Assembly: GCA_964405685.1 (NCBI GenBank)
Contig: CAYOOP010000001.1
Coordinates: 372,001-436,000, forward strand
Reading direction: 5' to 3'
Length of the DNA: 64,000 bases
From: CAYOOP01 sp964405685
GTDB taxonomy: Bacteria > Pseudomonadota > Alphaproteobacteria > Rickettsiales > SXRF01
Shown piece after piece: positions 7,480-15,844 of this stretch. How positions within the stretch are numbered: position 1 is the first letter of the stretch; every line of letters starts with the position of its first letter. The notes under the pieces were generated by a model. It was not told where the DNA came from and searched no databases. It saw only the letters and a list, made by a program, of their open reading frames with translations. A program made the position numbers and the translations under genes.

Positions 7480-8793
7480 ATGCCCGCCGCCGCCGAAAAA
7501 AATGCGTTCACCGATTACAAAGTCAAAGACTTCTCGCTTGCAAGCTGGGGCCGCAAGGAAATCTCGATCGCCGAAAGCGAAATGCCGGGCCTGATGGCGT
7601 TACGTAAAGAATATGGCAAAAGCCAACCGCTTAAAGGTGCGCGTATTGTTGGCTGTTTACACATGACGATTCAAACCGCCGTGTTGATTGAAACCCTCAC
7701 CCATTTAGGTGCCGAAGTGCGCTGGAGCAGCTGCAATATTTTCTCGACGCAAGACCAAGCCGCTGCGGCGATTGCCGCCGCGGGCATTCCGGTATTTGCA
7801 TGGAAAGGCGAGACAGAAGAAGAATACGAATGGTGTATTGAGCAAACGCTGCGTGGGTCTAATGGCTGGACACCCAATATGATTCTAGATGACGGCGGCG
7901 ACGTCACGCTCATCATGCACAATAAATATCCTGAAATGCTAAAAGACGTGCGCGGCATTTCGGAAGAAACCACCACCGGCGTACACCGCCTGCATGAGAT
8001 GGTGAAGGCAGGCAGACTGCTCGTTCCGGCGATTGACGTGAATAACTCCGTAACGAAATCCAAATTTGATAATCTTTATGGCTGCCGCGAATCACTGCCC
8101 GATGGGTTGAAACGTGCAACTGATGTGATGCTTGCTGGCAAGCTGTGTGTCGTCGCTGGGTTTGGTGATGTGGGCAAGGGCTGCGCTGCCTCGCTCAAAA
8201 CGCAAGGCGCACGCGTGATTGTCACTGAAATCGATCCCATCTGCGCACTGCAAGCGGCGATGGAAGGCTACCAAGTCACCACCTTGGAAGAAGCGGCTCC
8301 GATTGCTGATATCTTCGTCACCGCCACCGGCAACGAAGATATTATTACGCTGGACCACATGCGCGCGATGAAAGATCGCGCGATTGTCTGCAACATCGGC
8401 CACTTCGATAGTGAAATCCAAGTTGCAGCACTTAAAAACATGAAGTGGTCTGAAGTGAAACCGCAGGTGGACGAGGTCGAATTCCCTGATGGTAAGCGCA
8501 TCATCCTGCTCGCTAAGGGCCGCTTAGTGAACTTGGGCTGCGCCACCGGCCACCCCAGCTTCGTGATGAGCACCTCGTTTTCCAACCAGGTGATTGCGCA
8601 AATCGAACTGTGGAACAATTATAAAAACTACGATAACAAAGTGTATGTGCTGCCTAAACACCTCGATGAAAAAGTAGCAGCATTGCACCTTGAAAAGCTT
8701 GGCGTGAAACTGACCAAGCTCACCAAAAAACAGGCGGATTACATTGGCGTTAAACCCGAAGGACCCTTTAAACCTGACGCCTACAGATACTAA
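7480..8793 (+). CDS. ahcY: Adenosylhomocysteinase
   Basis: S-adenosylhomocysteine hydrolase splits SAH into adenosine and homocysteine, clearing the product inhibitor of methyltransferases. I start at the ATG at 7480 (GAAAGGA ribosome site 6-8 bp upstream) rather than an in-frame TTG 39 bp earlier, giving 437 residues. Family landmarks are HMTIQTAVLIETLTHLGAEV, the NAD-binding VVAGFGDVGKGCAASLK (about residues 209-225), VNNSVTKSKFDNLYGCRESL (with the substrate Lys/Asp) and the C-terminal lysine-tyrosine pair PDAYRY. The alphaproteobacterial long insert is partly present (WKGETEEEYEWCIEQTL). No SAH riboswitch is evident in the 61-bp upstream gap. Confidence 0.97.
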   Translation: MPAAAEKNAFTDYKVKDFSLASWGRKEISIAESEMPGLMALRKEYGKSQPLKGARIVGCLHMTIQTAVLIETLTHLGAEVRWSSCNIFSTQDQAAAAIAAAGIPVFAWKGETEEEYEWCIEQTLRGSNGWTPNMILDDGGDVTLIMHNKYPEMLKDVRGISEETTTGVHRLHEMVKAGRLLVPAIDVNNSVTKSKFDNLYGCRESLPDGLKRATDVMLAGKLCVVAGFGDVGKGCAASLKTQGARVIVTEIDPICALQAAMEGYQVTTLEEAAPIADIFVTATGNEDIITLDHMRAMKDRAIVCNIGHFDSEIQVAALKNMKWSEVKPQVDEVEFPDGKRIILLAKGRLVNLGCATGHPSFVMSTSFSNQVIAQIELWNNYKNYDNKVYVLPKHLDEKVAALHLEKLGVKLTKLTKKQADYIGVKPEGPFKPDAYRY

Positions 8794-8795
8794 CT

Positions 8796-9347
8796 ATGCT
8801 CGCAATGCAATATTCGATTCCGCTGCCGCATGCGATGGATGCGGCGAAGATCCGTGAACGCGTGGAGCGCAGGAAACCGCTGTTTGATAACCACAAGGGC
8901 CTGGTACATAAATCCTTTGTCTATAGCGCTGAGGATCACGTTTACGCCCCGTTTTACGTGTGGAAAGATGTCGAGCAAGCAAAGCATTTTCTGCTCGATG
9001 AACTCTACCAAGGCGTCATCGAATCCTTCGGCCGCCACCGCGTGCGTTCGTGGCTCATCATTGGTTATGGCGCAAGCAAGAAAAAATTCGTGGCAACGCA
9101 TGCATTACGTGAGATTGATTCGGTGGCACCGGAGCGCTTAAGCCTTTTTTCCGAACGCGAAAAAAACCATCAAAGCGAGCTGATGAGTAAGCACAAAGAA
9201 CTGTGCCTCCACGTCACCGCGCTCGATGCTGATCGCTGGGAAGTCATGCGTTTTTCGCTGTGGAGCCGCCCGCTGAAAGAGGCAGAGTTCAACCCTAAAT
9301 CTGACTGCCAGCAGCATTATGAAGTGCTGCACGTGAGTGGGGCTTAG
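8796..9347 (+). CDS. DUF4865-like protein of unknown function
   Basis: A 183-residue soluble protein beginning MLAMQYSIPLPHAMD. The internal ATG at codon 4 may be the real start, because relatives typically begin MQYSF.LP. The pattern KIRERVERRKPLFDNHKGLVHKSFV and the length suggest the DUF4865 family, from memory of that family rather than a search. No catalytic motif is recognised. It begins 2 bp after the ahcY stop, so it is probably co-transcribed with it, and its stop overlaps the convergent bamE-like gene by 4 bp. Confidence 0.6.
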   Translation: MLAMQYSIPLPHAMDAAKIRERVERRKPLFDNHKGLVHKSFVYSAEDHVYAPFYVWKDVEQAKHFLLDELYQGVIESFGRHRVRSWLIIGYGASKKKFVATHALREIDSVAPERLSLFSEREKNHQSELMSKHKELCLHVTALDADRWEVMRFSLWSRPLKEAEFNPKSDCQQHYEVLHVSGA

Positions 9348-9814
9348 CGTCGCCCACGGGTGCCGGAAACGCCGCCAGCGCCGCCCGGCGTGGTTCCCGG
9401 AGAATTAAACCGGCCCACGTTGCCAAGAAGCTGATCGATAAAAGTAAGCTCTTGCCCTTCGGTGGCCGTCTCGCGCTTAGCGATTGCAATATCCCGCATG
9501 CTGGCCTTATCGAATTTCTCCACGGCGGCCACCGTACCATCGGTATTAAAGGCAATACGCAACACGTTTTGATCGGTAATTTCCGGCTTAAAGAAGGCGA
9601 AAGACTCTTTTCTGGCCATCACGTAATACCAGGTTTCTTGGCCGAAACTGGCAGTGGTCGAGGGTGAGCCAAAAGTAGTCAGCACCTTATCACGGGTAGT
9701 TTCCCCGACCTTAATTTGCGCATAAGCGTCCGCGTCCGCAATGTGGCCGCGGGTTTCCACATTCGGTGAGCAGGCGGTCAGGCTTAGGCAAAAGAGCAAA
9801 AAAAAGCGTTTCAT
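9344..9814 (-). CDS. BamE/SmpA-OmlA-type outer-membrane lipoprotein
   Basis: With the ATG at 9814 (the frame also extends to a TTG at 9823) this is a 156-residue lipoprotein. The signal sequence MKRFFLLFCLSLTACSPN carries the lipobox LTAC, so the mature protein starts at Cys15. The BamE fold follows: DAYAQIKVGETTRDKVLTTF, GSPSTTASFGQETWYYV, and the strand VLRIAFNTDGTVAAVEKF. BamE proteins belong to the outer-membrane beta-barrel assembly complex. The C-terminal 25 residues are Gly/Pro/Thr-rich, a tail beyond the usual domain. It is convergent with the gene at 8796. Confidence 0.85.
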   Translation of the reverse strand: MKRFFLLFCLSLTACSPNVETRGHIADADAYAQIKVGETTRDKVLTTFGSPSTTASFGQETWYYVMARKESFAFFKPEITDQNVLRIAFNTDGTVAAVEKFDKASMRDIAIAKRETATEGQELTFIDQLLGNVGRFNSPGTTPGGAGGVSGTRGRR

Positions 9815-9897
9815 GGGCCCCAACTCTAAGCTTTTGGCATTGCTTTTTCCAGCGGTTTTACTAGAGTGCCGCTTTAATTTTTATCAATGAGGGCACT

Positions 9898-10473
9898 ATG
9901 GGCATTATGCCAGATAGCTGGATTCGCGAACACGCCGCCAAAGGTATGATTGAGCCTTATGTGGAAAACCTCCAGCGTGAGGGTGTGATTTCTTACGGCG
10001 TGTCCTCCTACGGCTACGATGCGCGGGTTTCTGACGAGTTCAAAATCTTCACTAATGTCGATTCTGCCATCGTTGACCCCAAAAGCTTCGACCAGAAGGG
10101 GTTTGTTGACCGCAAAACCGATTGCTGCATCATCCCGCCCAACAGCTTTGCACTCGCCCGCACGGTCGAATATTTCCGCATTCCGCGGGATGTGCTGGTG
10201 GTGTGCGTAGGCAAAAGCACCTATGCACGCTGCGGGATTATCGTCAACGTCACTCCGCTGGAGCCCGAATGGGAAGGGCATGTGACGCTGGAGTTTTCCA
10301 ATACCACACCACTACCGGCGAAAATTTACGCCAACGAAGGCGCTTGCCAATTCTTGTTTTTAAAAGGCGACTCTATCTGTGAAACCTCCTACGGTGACCG
10401 CAAAGGCAAATACCAGGGCCAAAAAGGCGTGACCTTACCACGGATTGAGCCCAAGAAAAAAGAAGTGGCGTAA
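9898..10473 (+). CDS. dcd: dCTP deaminase
   Basis: A 191-residue homotrimeric enzyme converting dCTP to dUTP plus ammonia, which feeds dTMP synthesis. Motifs are SYGVSSYGYDARVSDEFKIF near residues 40-59, FALARTVEYFRIPRDVLVVC, GKSTYARCGIIVNVTPLEPEWEGH (about 107-130; contains the catalytic Glu and the trimer core), and a C-terminal SYGDRKGKYQGQKGVTLPRI. It is the longer alphaproteobacterial type starting MGIMPDSWIR. A small unknown gene follows 5 bp downstream, then murA. Confidence 0.96.
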   Translation: MGIMPDSWIREHAAKGMIEPYVENLQREGVISYGVSSYGYDARVSDEFKIFTNVDSAIVDPKSFDQKGFVDRKTDCCIIPPNSFALARTVEYFRIPRDVLVVCVGKSTYARCGIIVNVTPLEPEWEGHVTLEFSNTTPLPAKIYANEGACQFLFLKGDSICETSYGDRKGKYQGQKGVTLPRIEPKKKEVA

Positions 10474-10478
10474 AACCT

Positions 10479-11009
10479 ATGCCCGAAGCACCTACGCACC
10501 CTTCCACCCAGGTAAAAGTCTCCGATATTACCGCAGACTCCTCGTTTGCTCAGAAAAGGGCTGAAATTACCCAGCAGGTCAGGAGTGATCTCCTGATGCT
10601 GATTGATGGCGAAAATCGTCGCATTAATCGATATGACCCCGCAAGCCCGCGCATTAACGATGCGATAAAAAACTTGCTGATGACGTTTGTGGAGGGCCTG
10701 GTCAAAGCCGAGTTTGACGGAAACACCGTTCCATCTGGCTCCCATAGGCAAAAATACTGTGTAGCAACTGAGGTGCGGTTATTACAAGAGGCGATGGAAG
10801 AGGTTTCCCTTATTGCTAGCTATAAAGGCTCCAAGGATGAAGTGTTAGCAACGTTGGCTGGTACACCCATACGTTTAGTGGTTGAAGCCATGGATAAACA
10901 CGGGCTGTCCGTTCCGGTTGATGAGGATACAGTAAAGCTTCTAACGGATATGGATCGTAGCGCTATTCGTGACAGGCGCGCCAAATACTCTTACGATGTA
11001 GGCGCATGA
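10479..11009 (+). CDS. Hypothetical protein between dcd and murA
   Basis: A 176-residue soluble, mostly helical, charged protein that I do not recognise. It has no signal peptide, membrane segment or familiar motif. The middle (RQKYCVATEVRLLQEAMEEVSLIASYKG) looks like an amphipathic helix pair. It starts 5 bp after dcd, and its last 4 bases (ATGA) overlap the murA start, so it is translated as part of the dcd-murA operon. Codon use looks like its neighbours, and its integration in the operon supports a real gene. Confidence 0.7.
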   Translation: MPEAPTHPSTQVKVSDITADSSFAQKRAEITQQVRSDLLMLIDGENRRINRYDPASPRINDAIKNLLMTFVEGLVKAEFDGNTVPSGSHRQKYCVATEVRLLQEAMEEVSLIASYKGSKDEVLATLAGTPIRLVVEAMDKHGLSVPVDEDTVKLLTDMDRSAIRDRRAKYSYDVGA

Positions 11010-12292
11010 ATAAGCTCATCATCACCGGCGGGAACCAATTACACGGCACCGTGCCAATCAGCGGCGCGAAGAATGCAGCATTGCCGCTCATGGCCGCATG
11101 TCTGCTGACTGACGAAACGCTTACGCTCACCAACGTGCCAGCACTCGCCGATATTACAACGATGCGTAAATTGTTGGAACAACATGGTGTAAAAGCCGTT
11201 ACCAATAAGGCACTTTTGCTAAACGCTGGCAGCATCCATAATTTCACCGCGCCCTATGAATTGGTGCGTACCATGCGTGCCTCCGTGTTGGTGCTTGGGC
11301 CATTGCTTGCACGTTTTGGTGAAGCAAAAGTGTCGCTCCCCGGTGGCTGTGCGATTGGTACGCGGCCGATTGATTTGCATTTGAAAGCGCTTGAACAGCT
11401 CGGCGCAGAAATTGAATTGAAAGACGGCTACGTGCATGCACGCGTGGGCGGCCGGTTACAGGGCGCAGAAATTCAGTTTGAAAAGGTGTCCGTCGGTGCC
11501 ACTGAAAATCTCTTGATGGCAGCAAGCCTCGCCAAAGGCACAACGATTTTGCACAACGCCGCACGCGAACCAGAAGTCACCGATCTTGCGCGTTGCCTCA
11601 TTGCGATGGGTGCGCGCATCGAAGGCTTGGGTACCAGCAAGCTCACGATTGAAGGTGTGGATGCGCTCAACGGCTGCGACTATCGCGTGATTCCGGACCG
11701 CATTGAAGCCGGCAGCTTCGGCTGCGCCGCGGCGATTACCGGCGGTATGTTGGAACTGAAGGGCATTCAAGCCGATATCATGCAGGCGACCATTGATAAG
11801 TGGATTGAGGCAGGCATTGACGTGCACGAGAATAAAAACGGTATTGTGGTGGATGCGCGCAATCGCAAACTCAAGGGCATTGATGTGATGACACAACCCT
11901 ACAGCGGTTTTGCAACCGACATGCAGGCGCAGTTTATGGCGATGCTTTCGGTCGCTGAAGGTGCTTCGATGATCACCGAAACGATTTTTGAAAACCGTTT
12001 TATGCATGTGCCGGAGTTGACCCGCATGGGTGCTAACATCAACGTCCACGGTGCCTCTGCGATGGTGCGCGGCGTTTCGCACTTAAGCGGTGCCGAAGTC
12101 ATGGCAACGGATTTACGCGCTTCGATTTCTCTCGTTATTGCCGCACTTGCTGCAGAAGGCGAAACCACGATTCACCGCGTCTATCACTTGGATCGCGGCT
12201 ATGAAAAAATGGAAGAAAAACTGAACGCCTGCGGCGCGAATATCGAGCGCATCCGCGAACTCGCGCCCGAACCGCTGGAAGAAGCAGCCTAA
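11006..12292 (+). CDS. murA: UDP-N-acetylglucosamine 1-carboxyvinyltransferase
   Basis: First committed enzyme of peptidoglycan synthesis, transferring enolpyruvate from PEP to UDP-GlcNAc; cytoplasmic target of fosfomycin. 428 residues. Landmarks are the N-terminal GTVPISGAKNAALPLMAACL (Lys22-Asn23 in GAKN), the active-site loop LPGGCAIGTRPIDLHL with Cys at exactly position 115, DRIEAGSFGCAAAITGG (about 231-247), and the C-terminal ATDLRASISLVIAALAAEG. The Cys rather than Asp at 115 predicts fosfomycin sensitivity of the enzyme itself. The start ATG overlaps the preceding hypothetical gene by 4 bp. Confidence 0.97.
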   Translation: MNKLIITGGNQLHGTVPISGAKNAALPLMAACLLTDETLTLTNVPALADITTMRKLLEQHGVKAVTNKALLLNAGSIHNFTAPYELVRTMRASVLVLGPLLARFGEAKVSLPGGCAIGTRPIDLHLKALEQLGAEIELKDGYVHARVGGRLQGAEIQFEKVSVGATENLLMAASLAKGTTILHNAAREPEVTDLARCLIAMGARIEGLGTSKLTIEGVDALNGCDYRVIPDRIEAGSFGCAAAITGGMLELKGIQADIMQATIDKWIEAGIDVHENKNGIVVDARNRKLKGIDVMTQPYSGFATDMQAQFMAMLSVAEGASMITETIFENRFMHVPELTRMGANINVHGASAMVRGVSHLSGAEVMATDLRASISLVIAALAAEGETTIHRVYHLDRGYEKMEEKLNACGANIERIRELAPEPLEEAA

Positions 12293-12966
12293 GCTCGATT
12301 GCCAAATATTGCCGTACCAATGCGCACATAGGTTGCGCCAAAACGTGCCGCTTCCATATAGTCCGCACTCATTCCCATGCTGAGCTCGCTGAGTTTGTTG
12401 CGCTTGGCAATTTCATAAAGCATCGCAAAATGCGGGGCAGTAGGCAGGTGATGCGGGGGGATACACATGAGTCCAACAAGGGCAATACCAACACCTTTGC
12501 AATCGTGAATAAAAGCATCGGCAAAAGCGGGCAGCACGCCGGATTTCTGGGATTCTTCGCCGGTATTGATTTGTGCAAAACACGGCAGATTCCGTGCCTG
12601 TTTATTCATTTCTGCAACCAACGCCTCTGCAAGCGGCAGACGATCCAGCGTGTGAATCACGTCAAACAAACGCACCGCCTCACGCACCTTGTTGGTTTGC
12701 AGGGGGCCGATGAGATGCAGCGTGATGTTGGGGTGGGCGGCCTTGATCTCCGGCCATTTTTCTTGTGCTTCTTGTACGCGATTCTCGCCAAAATGAGTGA
12801 TTCCGGCTACAATTGCTTGAAGAATAGCCTCTTTGGGGTGTCCTTTTGAAACAGCAATAATGGCGGGGGGTGTTTTTGCCAAGGGGGATGGGTCAGAAAC
12901 CGATTTTAGTTGCTGTTTTAACTCAACAATTCTTTCTTTAATGGACGGCTTGGAAATCGGCGACAT
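12289..12966 (-). CDS. YggS-family pyridoxal-phosphate homeostasis protein
   Basis: A 225-residue single-domain PLP-binding TIM barrel. The PLP lysine sits in PAIIAVSKGHPKEAILQAI (Lys about residue 40). Other family motifs are FGENRVQEAQEKWPEIK, ITLHLIGPLQTNKVREAVRLFDVIHTLD and the phosphate-binding C-terminus LSMGMSADYMEAARFGATYVRIGTAIFG. These proteins bind PLP without known enzymatic activity and maintain vitamin B6 and amino-acid balance. It converges on murA with a 4-bp overlap of the ends, and is divergent from the porin gene. Confidence 0.93.
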   Translation of the reverse strand: MSPISKPSIKERIVELKQQLKSVSDPSPLAKTPPAIIAVSKGHPKEAILQAIVAGITHFGENRVQEAQEKWPEIKAAHPNITLHLIGPLQTNKVREAVRLFDVIHTLDRLPLAEALVAEMNKQARNLPCFAQINTGEESQKSGVLPAFADAFIHDCKGVGIALVGLMCIPPHHLPTAPHFAMLYEIAKRNKLSELSMGMSADYMEAARFGATYVRIGTAIFGNRA

Positions 12967-12979
12967 GGCGGGTTATGTG

Positions 12980-12994
12980 TTAATATAGCGTTAA
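12980..12994. promoter_or_regulatory. CtrA-like binding site between yggS and the porin gene
   Basis: TTAATATAGCGTTAA is a perfect TTAA-N7-TTAA, the consensus for the alphaproteobacterial cell-cycle regulator CtrA. It lies 14 bp upstream of the yggS start and 215 bp upstream of the porin start. The rest of this 242-bp gap holds a GTTGC...GCAAC hairpin near 13010-13025 and the porin ribosome site. Confidence 0.5.
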
Positions 12995-13208
12995 AAAACG
13001 GGCGGTTTTGTTGCATCGGAGCAACATGAAGGTCCAAAAACCCCCTAATCCTTCTTATCAGGATGCATGGCGCTTGCAAGGGGGTTCGATTTACCGGATA
13101 ACTGGCACCAAGGAATGCACATTGTGTCCCTCGGCTTTCGTTGGTCGCTTTGTGTGCCTTCAATGGAATGTCTTACATTCTTCAACTTTACTAGAATAGG
13201 AAAAACCT

Positions 13209-14336
13209 ATGAAAAAACTTCTTCTTGGTACCTCGGTTCTTGCCGCTGTAGCGTTTGCTGCTGCTGCACAAGCCGAAACCCCGAAAATCACCGTAGGTGG
13301 TACTTCGGATTTCCAATTGGGCCATGTTTCTGACGACGTTCTCGGAAGCACCCGTGATAAATCGTTCCGTTCGGACAATGAAATCAGCCTCAAAGTTGAT
13401 GGCAAGTCTGATGCTGGTATCGGCTACGGCGGTGAAATCGTTCTCGAAGCGGACACCACCGAAGACTCCGACAGCCAAGGCACCAACGCTGCTCGTACCT
13501 CTATTTACCTCGATGGTAACTGGGGCCGCGTAGTGATGGGCTCGACCACTGGCGTAACCACCATGAAAGTTGATGCTAGCACGATCGCACGCGCAACCGG
13601 TGGCGTCGACGGTGACTGGACCTACTTCACCACGCCTGTTGCTTCTCTCAGCTACATCGCAACCCCAGACCTCGTTCTGGATTACGGTGGGGTGAACAAT
13701 GCCTTTGGCAACGAGTCTAAAGAAAACCTCAACAAAATCAGCTACTACAGCCCGAAATTCTCTGGCTTCCAAGCTGGCGTGACCTACATTCCTGACAGCG
13801 AAAACCGCGGTCAAGGCGCGTCTGGTCTCGATTTCACCAAAACCTCTGGCCAAGCTGACAACATCTGGCAAGGCGCTCTTACCTACGAAGGTAAGTTCGA
13901 CCAAGTTGGTGTAGCTCTTGCTGCTACCGGTGAACGCGGTACCGCTGATCTCAACGGTGTTGAAGATCTTCGCACCTGGAACGTTGGCGCAAAGCTGACC
14001 TATATGGGTTTTGCTCTCGCTGGTTCTTACGGCGACTGGAGTGACAGCCTCCGCACGCTTAACGGTGGTCTCGACAACAGCCACTACTGGACTGTTGGCG
14101 GTTCTTATGAAATGGGACCTTACGGCGTAAGCGTTACCTATCTGGACAGCCAATATGCTCAAACGGCTGCAACCGAGAACAAATTTAGCAATCTGTCGAT
14201 TGGTGCAGATTATAAACTTGCTCCTGGCTTGACCCCGTATGCTGAAATTAGCTTCTTTGATGCTAATGCAGCTACCGGCACGCTTGCTGATAACGACGGT
14301 CACGTACTTCTCGTTGGTACCATGCTGAACTTCTAG
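13209..14336 (+). CDS. General porin (Gram-negative outer-membrane channel)
   Basis: A 375-residue outer-membrane 16-strand barrel candidate. Residues 1-22 form the signal peptide (ending AAAAQA). Strand-like alternation begins at TPKITVGGTSDFQLGH, and the protein ends in an aromatic residue (HVLLVGTMLNF), as the BAM recognition rule requires. Motifs shared with alphaproteobacterial porins include YLDGNWGRVVMGSTTGV (about residues 99-115) and ISYYSPKFSGFQAGVTYIP (about 177-195). A strong GGAAAAACCT leader, a long 5' region and a terminator indicate a highly expressed monocistronic gene. Solute specificity cannot be told. Confidence 0.88.
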   Translation: MKKLLLGTSVLAAVAFAAAAQAETPKITVGGTSDFQLGHVSDDVLGSTRDKSFRSDNEISLKVDGKSDAGIGYGGEIVLEADTTEDSDSQGTNAARTSIYLDGNWGRVVMGSTTGVTTMKVDASTIARATGGVDGDWTYFTTPVASLSYIATPDLVLDYGGVNNAFGNESKENLNKISYYSPKFSGFQAGVTYIPDSENRGQGASGLDFTKTSGQADNIWQGALTYEGKFDQVGVALAATGERGTADLNGVEDLRTWNVGAKLTYMGFALAGSYGDWSDSLRTLNGGLDNSHYWTVGGSYEMGPYGVSVTYLDSQYAQTAATENKFSNLSIGADYKLAPGLTPYAEISFFDANAATGTLADNDGHVLLVGTMLNF

Positions 14337-14364
14337 TTTGGTTTGGTTCTCGAAAAGAGACCGA

Positions 14365-14396
14365 AGAGGGCGGTGTTTCCACCGCCCTCTTTTTTA
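14365..14396 (+). terminator. Rho-independent terminator of the porin gene
   Basis: AGAGGGCGGT (14365-14374), loop GTTTCC, ACCGCCCTCT (14381-14390): a perfect 10-bp stem running into a T tract, 28 bp after the stop codon. Confidence 0.95.
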
Positions 14397-14404
14397 TTGT
14401 CCTC

Positions 14405-14496
14405 GGAATTGTCTCCTGACAATTCCATGGGACGCGGGTTTCCGCCTACGCTAGAGCTTCGGCGGACAAGCATGGCTGACAAATCCTGCTAGATTT
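14405..14496. repeat. Cluster of three hairpins between the porin and DUF3576 genes
   Basis: Three palindromes follow in series: GGAATTGT-CTCCTG-ACAATTCC (14405-14426, perfect 8-bp stem); TCCGCC...GGCGGA around 14441-14466; and AAATC-CTGCTA-GATTT (14481-14496). None has a T tract. The middle one (CCGCCTACGCTAGAGCTTCGG) looks like a dispersed intergenic repeat unit. Confidence 0.55.
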
Positions 14497-14570
14497 GAAT
14501 ACAGGCTGCGTCGCCCGAGAAGATATTTTGCCATCTTGCGCAAGCAGTTTTCTTCCCTTATATCATCCCC

Positions 14571-15098
14571 ATGCGAAAACTTTTTCTCTGCGTTTTCACC
14601 CTTCCATTCGTTGCCGCCTGCTCGCTTAGCGATCTTGGCACAAAGTCTGGCGAAGAGCGCGTGACGGGGTCCCAATCCCATAAGCTTGATCGCCGCGATT
14701 CACGCGGTAAATTGACTGGAGAAGAGGGGTTGACCGTCCTCGGCGGGTCCAACAAGGATGACGAAGCAGCAAAGTCAGGCATCGCGGTTAATAGCTATTT
14801 GTGGCGTGCTACCCTCGATACCCTTTCCTTCATGCCCATGGCCTCTGCAGACCCCTTTGGCGGCGTGATTCTGACCGATTGGTACGAGGACCCCAATGCC
14901 AAAGGTGAGCGCTTCAAGGTGAATGCTCTTATCCTCACCAAAACGCTGCGCGCCGATGGCATTAAACTTTCGGTCTTTAAACAAAAACTAGAGGGCAACA
15001 ACTGGCGGGATCAGCCAGTAGACACGGCACTCGCCCGCAAGATGGAAGATGCCGTCTTGGCCCGCGCACGCGAACTTAAAATCGGCACCGCGAAATAA
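14571..15098 (+). CDS. DUF3576 domain lipoprotein
   Basis: A 175-residue lipoprotein. The signal MRKLFLCVFTLPFVAACSLS has a lipobox (VAAC) with Cys17 as the mature N-terminus. The rest matches the alphaproteobacterial DUF3576 family: GIAVNSYLWRATLDTLSFMPMASADPFGGVILTDWYEDP and FKVNALILTKTLRADGIKLSVFKQ. The function is unknown; members are envelope lipoproteins near essential genes. It stands alone and converges with the ABC ATPase gene. Confidence 0.88.
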   Translation: MRKLFLCVFTLPFVAACSLSDLGTKSGEERVTGSQSHKLDRRDSRGKLTGEEGLTVLGGSNKDDEAAKSGIAVNSYLWRATLDTLSFMPMASADPFGGVILTDWYEDPNAKGERFKVNALILTKTLRADGIKLSVFKQKLEGNNWRDQPVDTALARKMEDAVLARARELKIGTAK

Positions 15099-15103
15099 TT
15101 CTT

Positions 15104-15844
15104 TTACGCTGCGGCCTGCACTGCGTCCTTTTGGGTAATCGCCTGCAGGAATGCCCGCTCCAAGCTTGGGTCTTGATAGAGTGCTTTAAAGTCCTTTGGC
15201 GTACCAATGTAGAGAATCTCTCCTTGGTGAATCACACCGATACGATCGCAAATCTCATCAATATCCGAAAGAATGTGGGAGCTGAAGAAAATCGTGCTAC
15301 CCGCTTGCTTAGCTTTCATCAACTCACTTTTAAGAGCAATCCGCGCCCGCGGGTCGAGCCCACTCATCGGCTCATCTAAAATATAAAGCGGTGCAGCAAT
15401 CATAAGTGCTGCCGCTAGGCCTAGTTTCTGGCCCATTCCTTTGGAATAAGAACCCACGCGCGCCTCTAATACATCGGGGTTTAAATCCAGCGCCTGGCAC
15501 ATGGCGCGCGCATGTTCTTTCTCCACGGTTTTGCCGTAATACGATAGGGAAAGCTCCAGGTATTCAATGCCACGCAAATAGCGCGAAGGCTGAAATTTCT
15601 CAGGCAAATAGGAATATTGTTTGCGGGCTTCCACCTCAAACGCCGCGTGGCCAAACACTTCTACCCGCCCGTGGTCTGGATAAATCAGATTCAGCACGGT
15701 TTTGATCATGGTGGTTTTGCCGGCACCATTTAGACCAATCAACCCAAAGATCTCTCCCGACACCAGCGATAGCGAGGCCTGTTTCAAAGCAGCGTGCACG
15801 CCATAGGTTTTACTAATGGCATCAATGGTAAGTGGTGTGGTCAT
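15104..15844 (-). CDS. ABC transporter ATP-binding protein (CcmA/ABC-2 type)
   Basis: A 246-residue ATPase with Walker A GLNGAGKTTM (about residues 37-46), signature SYSKGMGQKLGLA (about 133-145), Walker B LYILDEPMSGLDPRARI and switch His in FFSSHIL. These subunits energise ABC-2 exporters. There is no permease beside it. Instead its ATG overlaps, by 4 bp, the stop of the PilP-like gene in the operon running from 19015 down to 15104. A role in the pilus or secretion machine is therefore possible, as is co-transcription without shared function. Confidence 0.9.
   Translation of the reverse strand: MTTPLTIDAISKTYGVHAALKQASLSLVSGEIFGLIGLNGAGKTTMIKTVLNLIYPDHGRVEVFGHAAFEVEARKQYSYLPEKFQPSRYLRGIEYLELSLSYYGKTVEKEHARAMCQALDLNPDVLEARVGSYSKGMGQKLGLAAALMIAAPLYILDEPMSGLDPRARIALKSELMKAKQAGSTIFFSSHILSDIDEICDRIGVIHQGEILYIGTPKDFKALYQDPSLERAFLQAITQKDAVQAAA

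Noticed and set aside
9438..9700. Frameshift or pseudogene in the BamE-like gene because of its low-complexity C-terminus
   Set aside because: The frame is continuous with an intact lipobox and domain; the Gly/Pro tail is in frame and ends naturally.
13008..13199. 63-codon frame in the porin leader, ending 10 bp before the porin start
   Set aside because: It starts with TTG, has no ribosome site or recognisable composition, and overlaps a hairpin; more likely untranslated leader.
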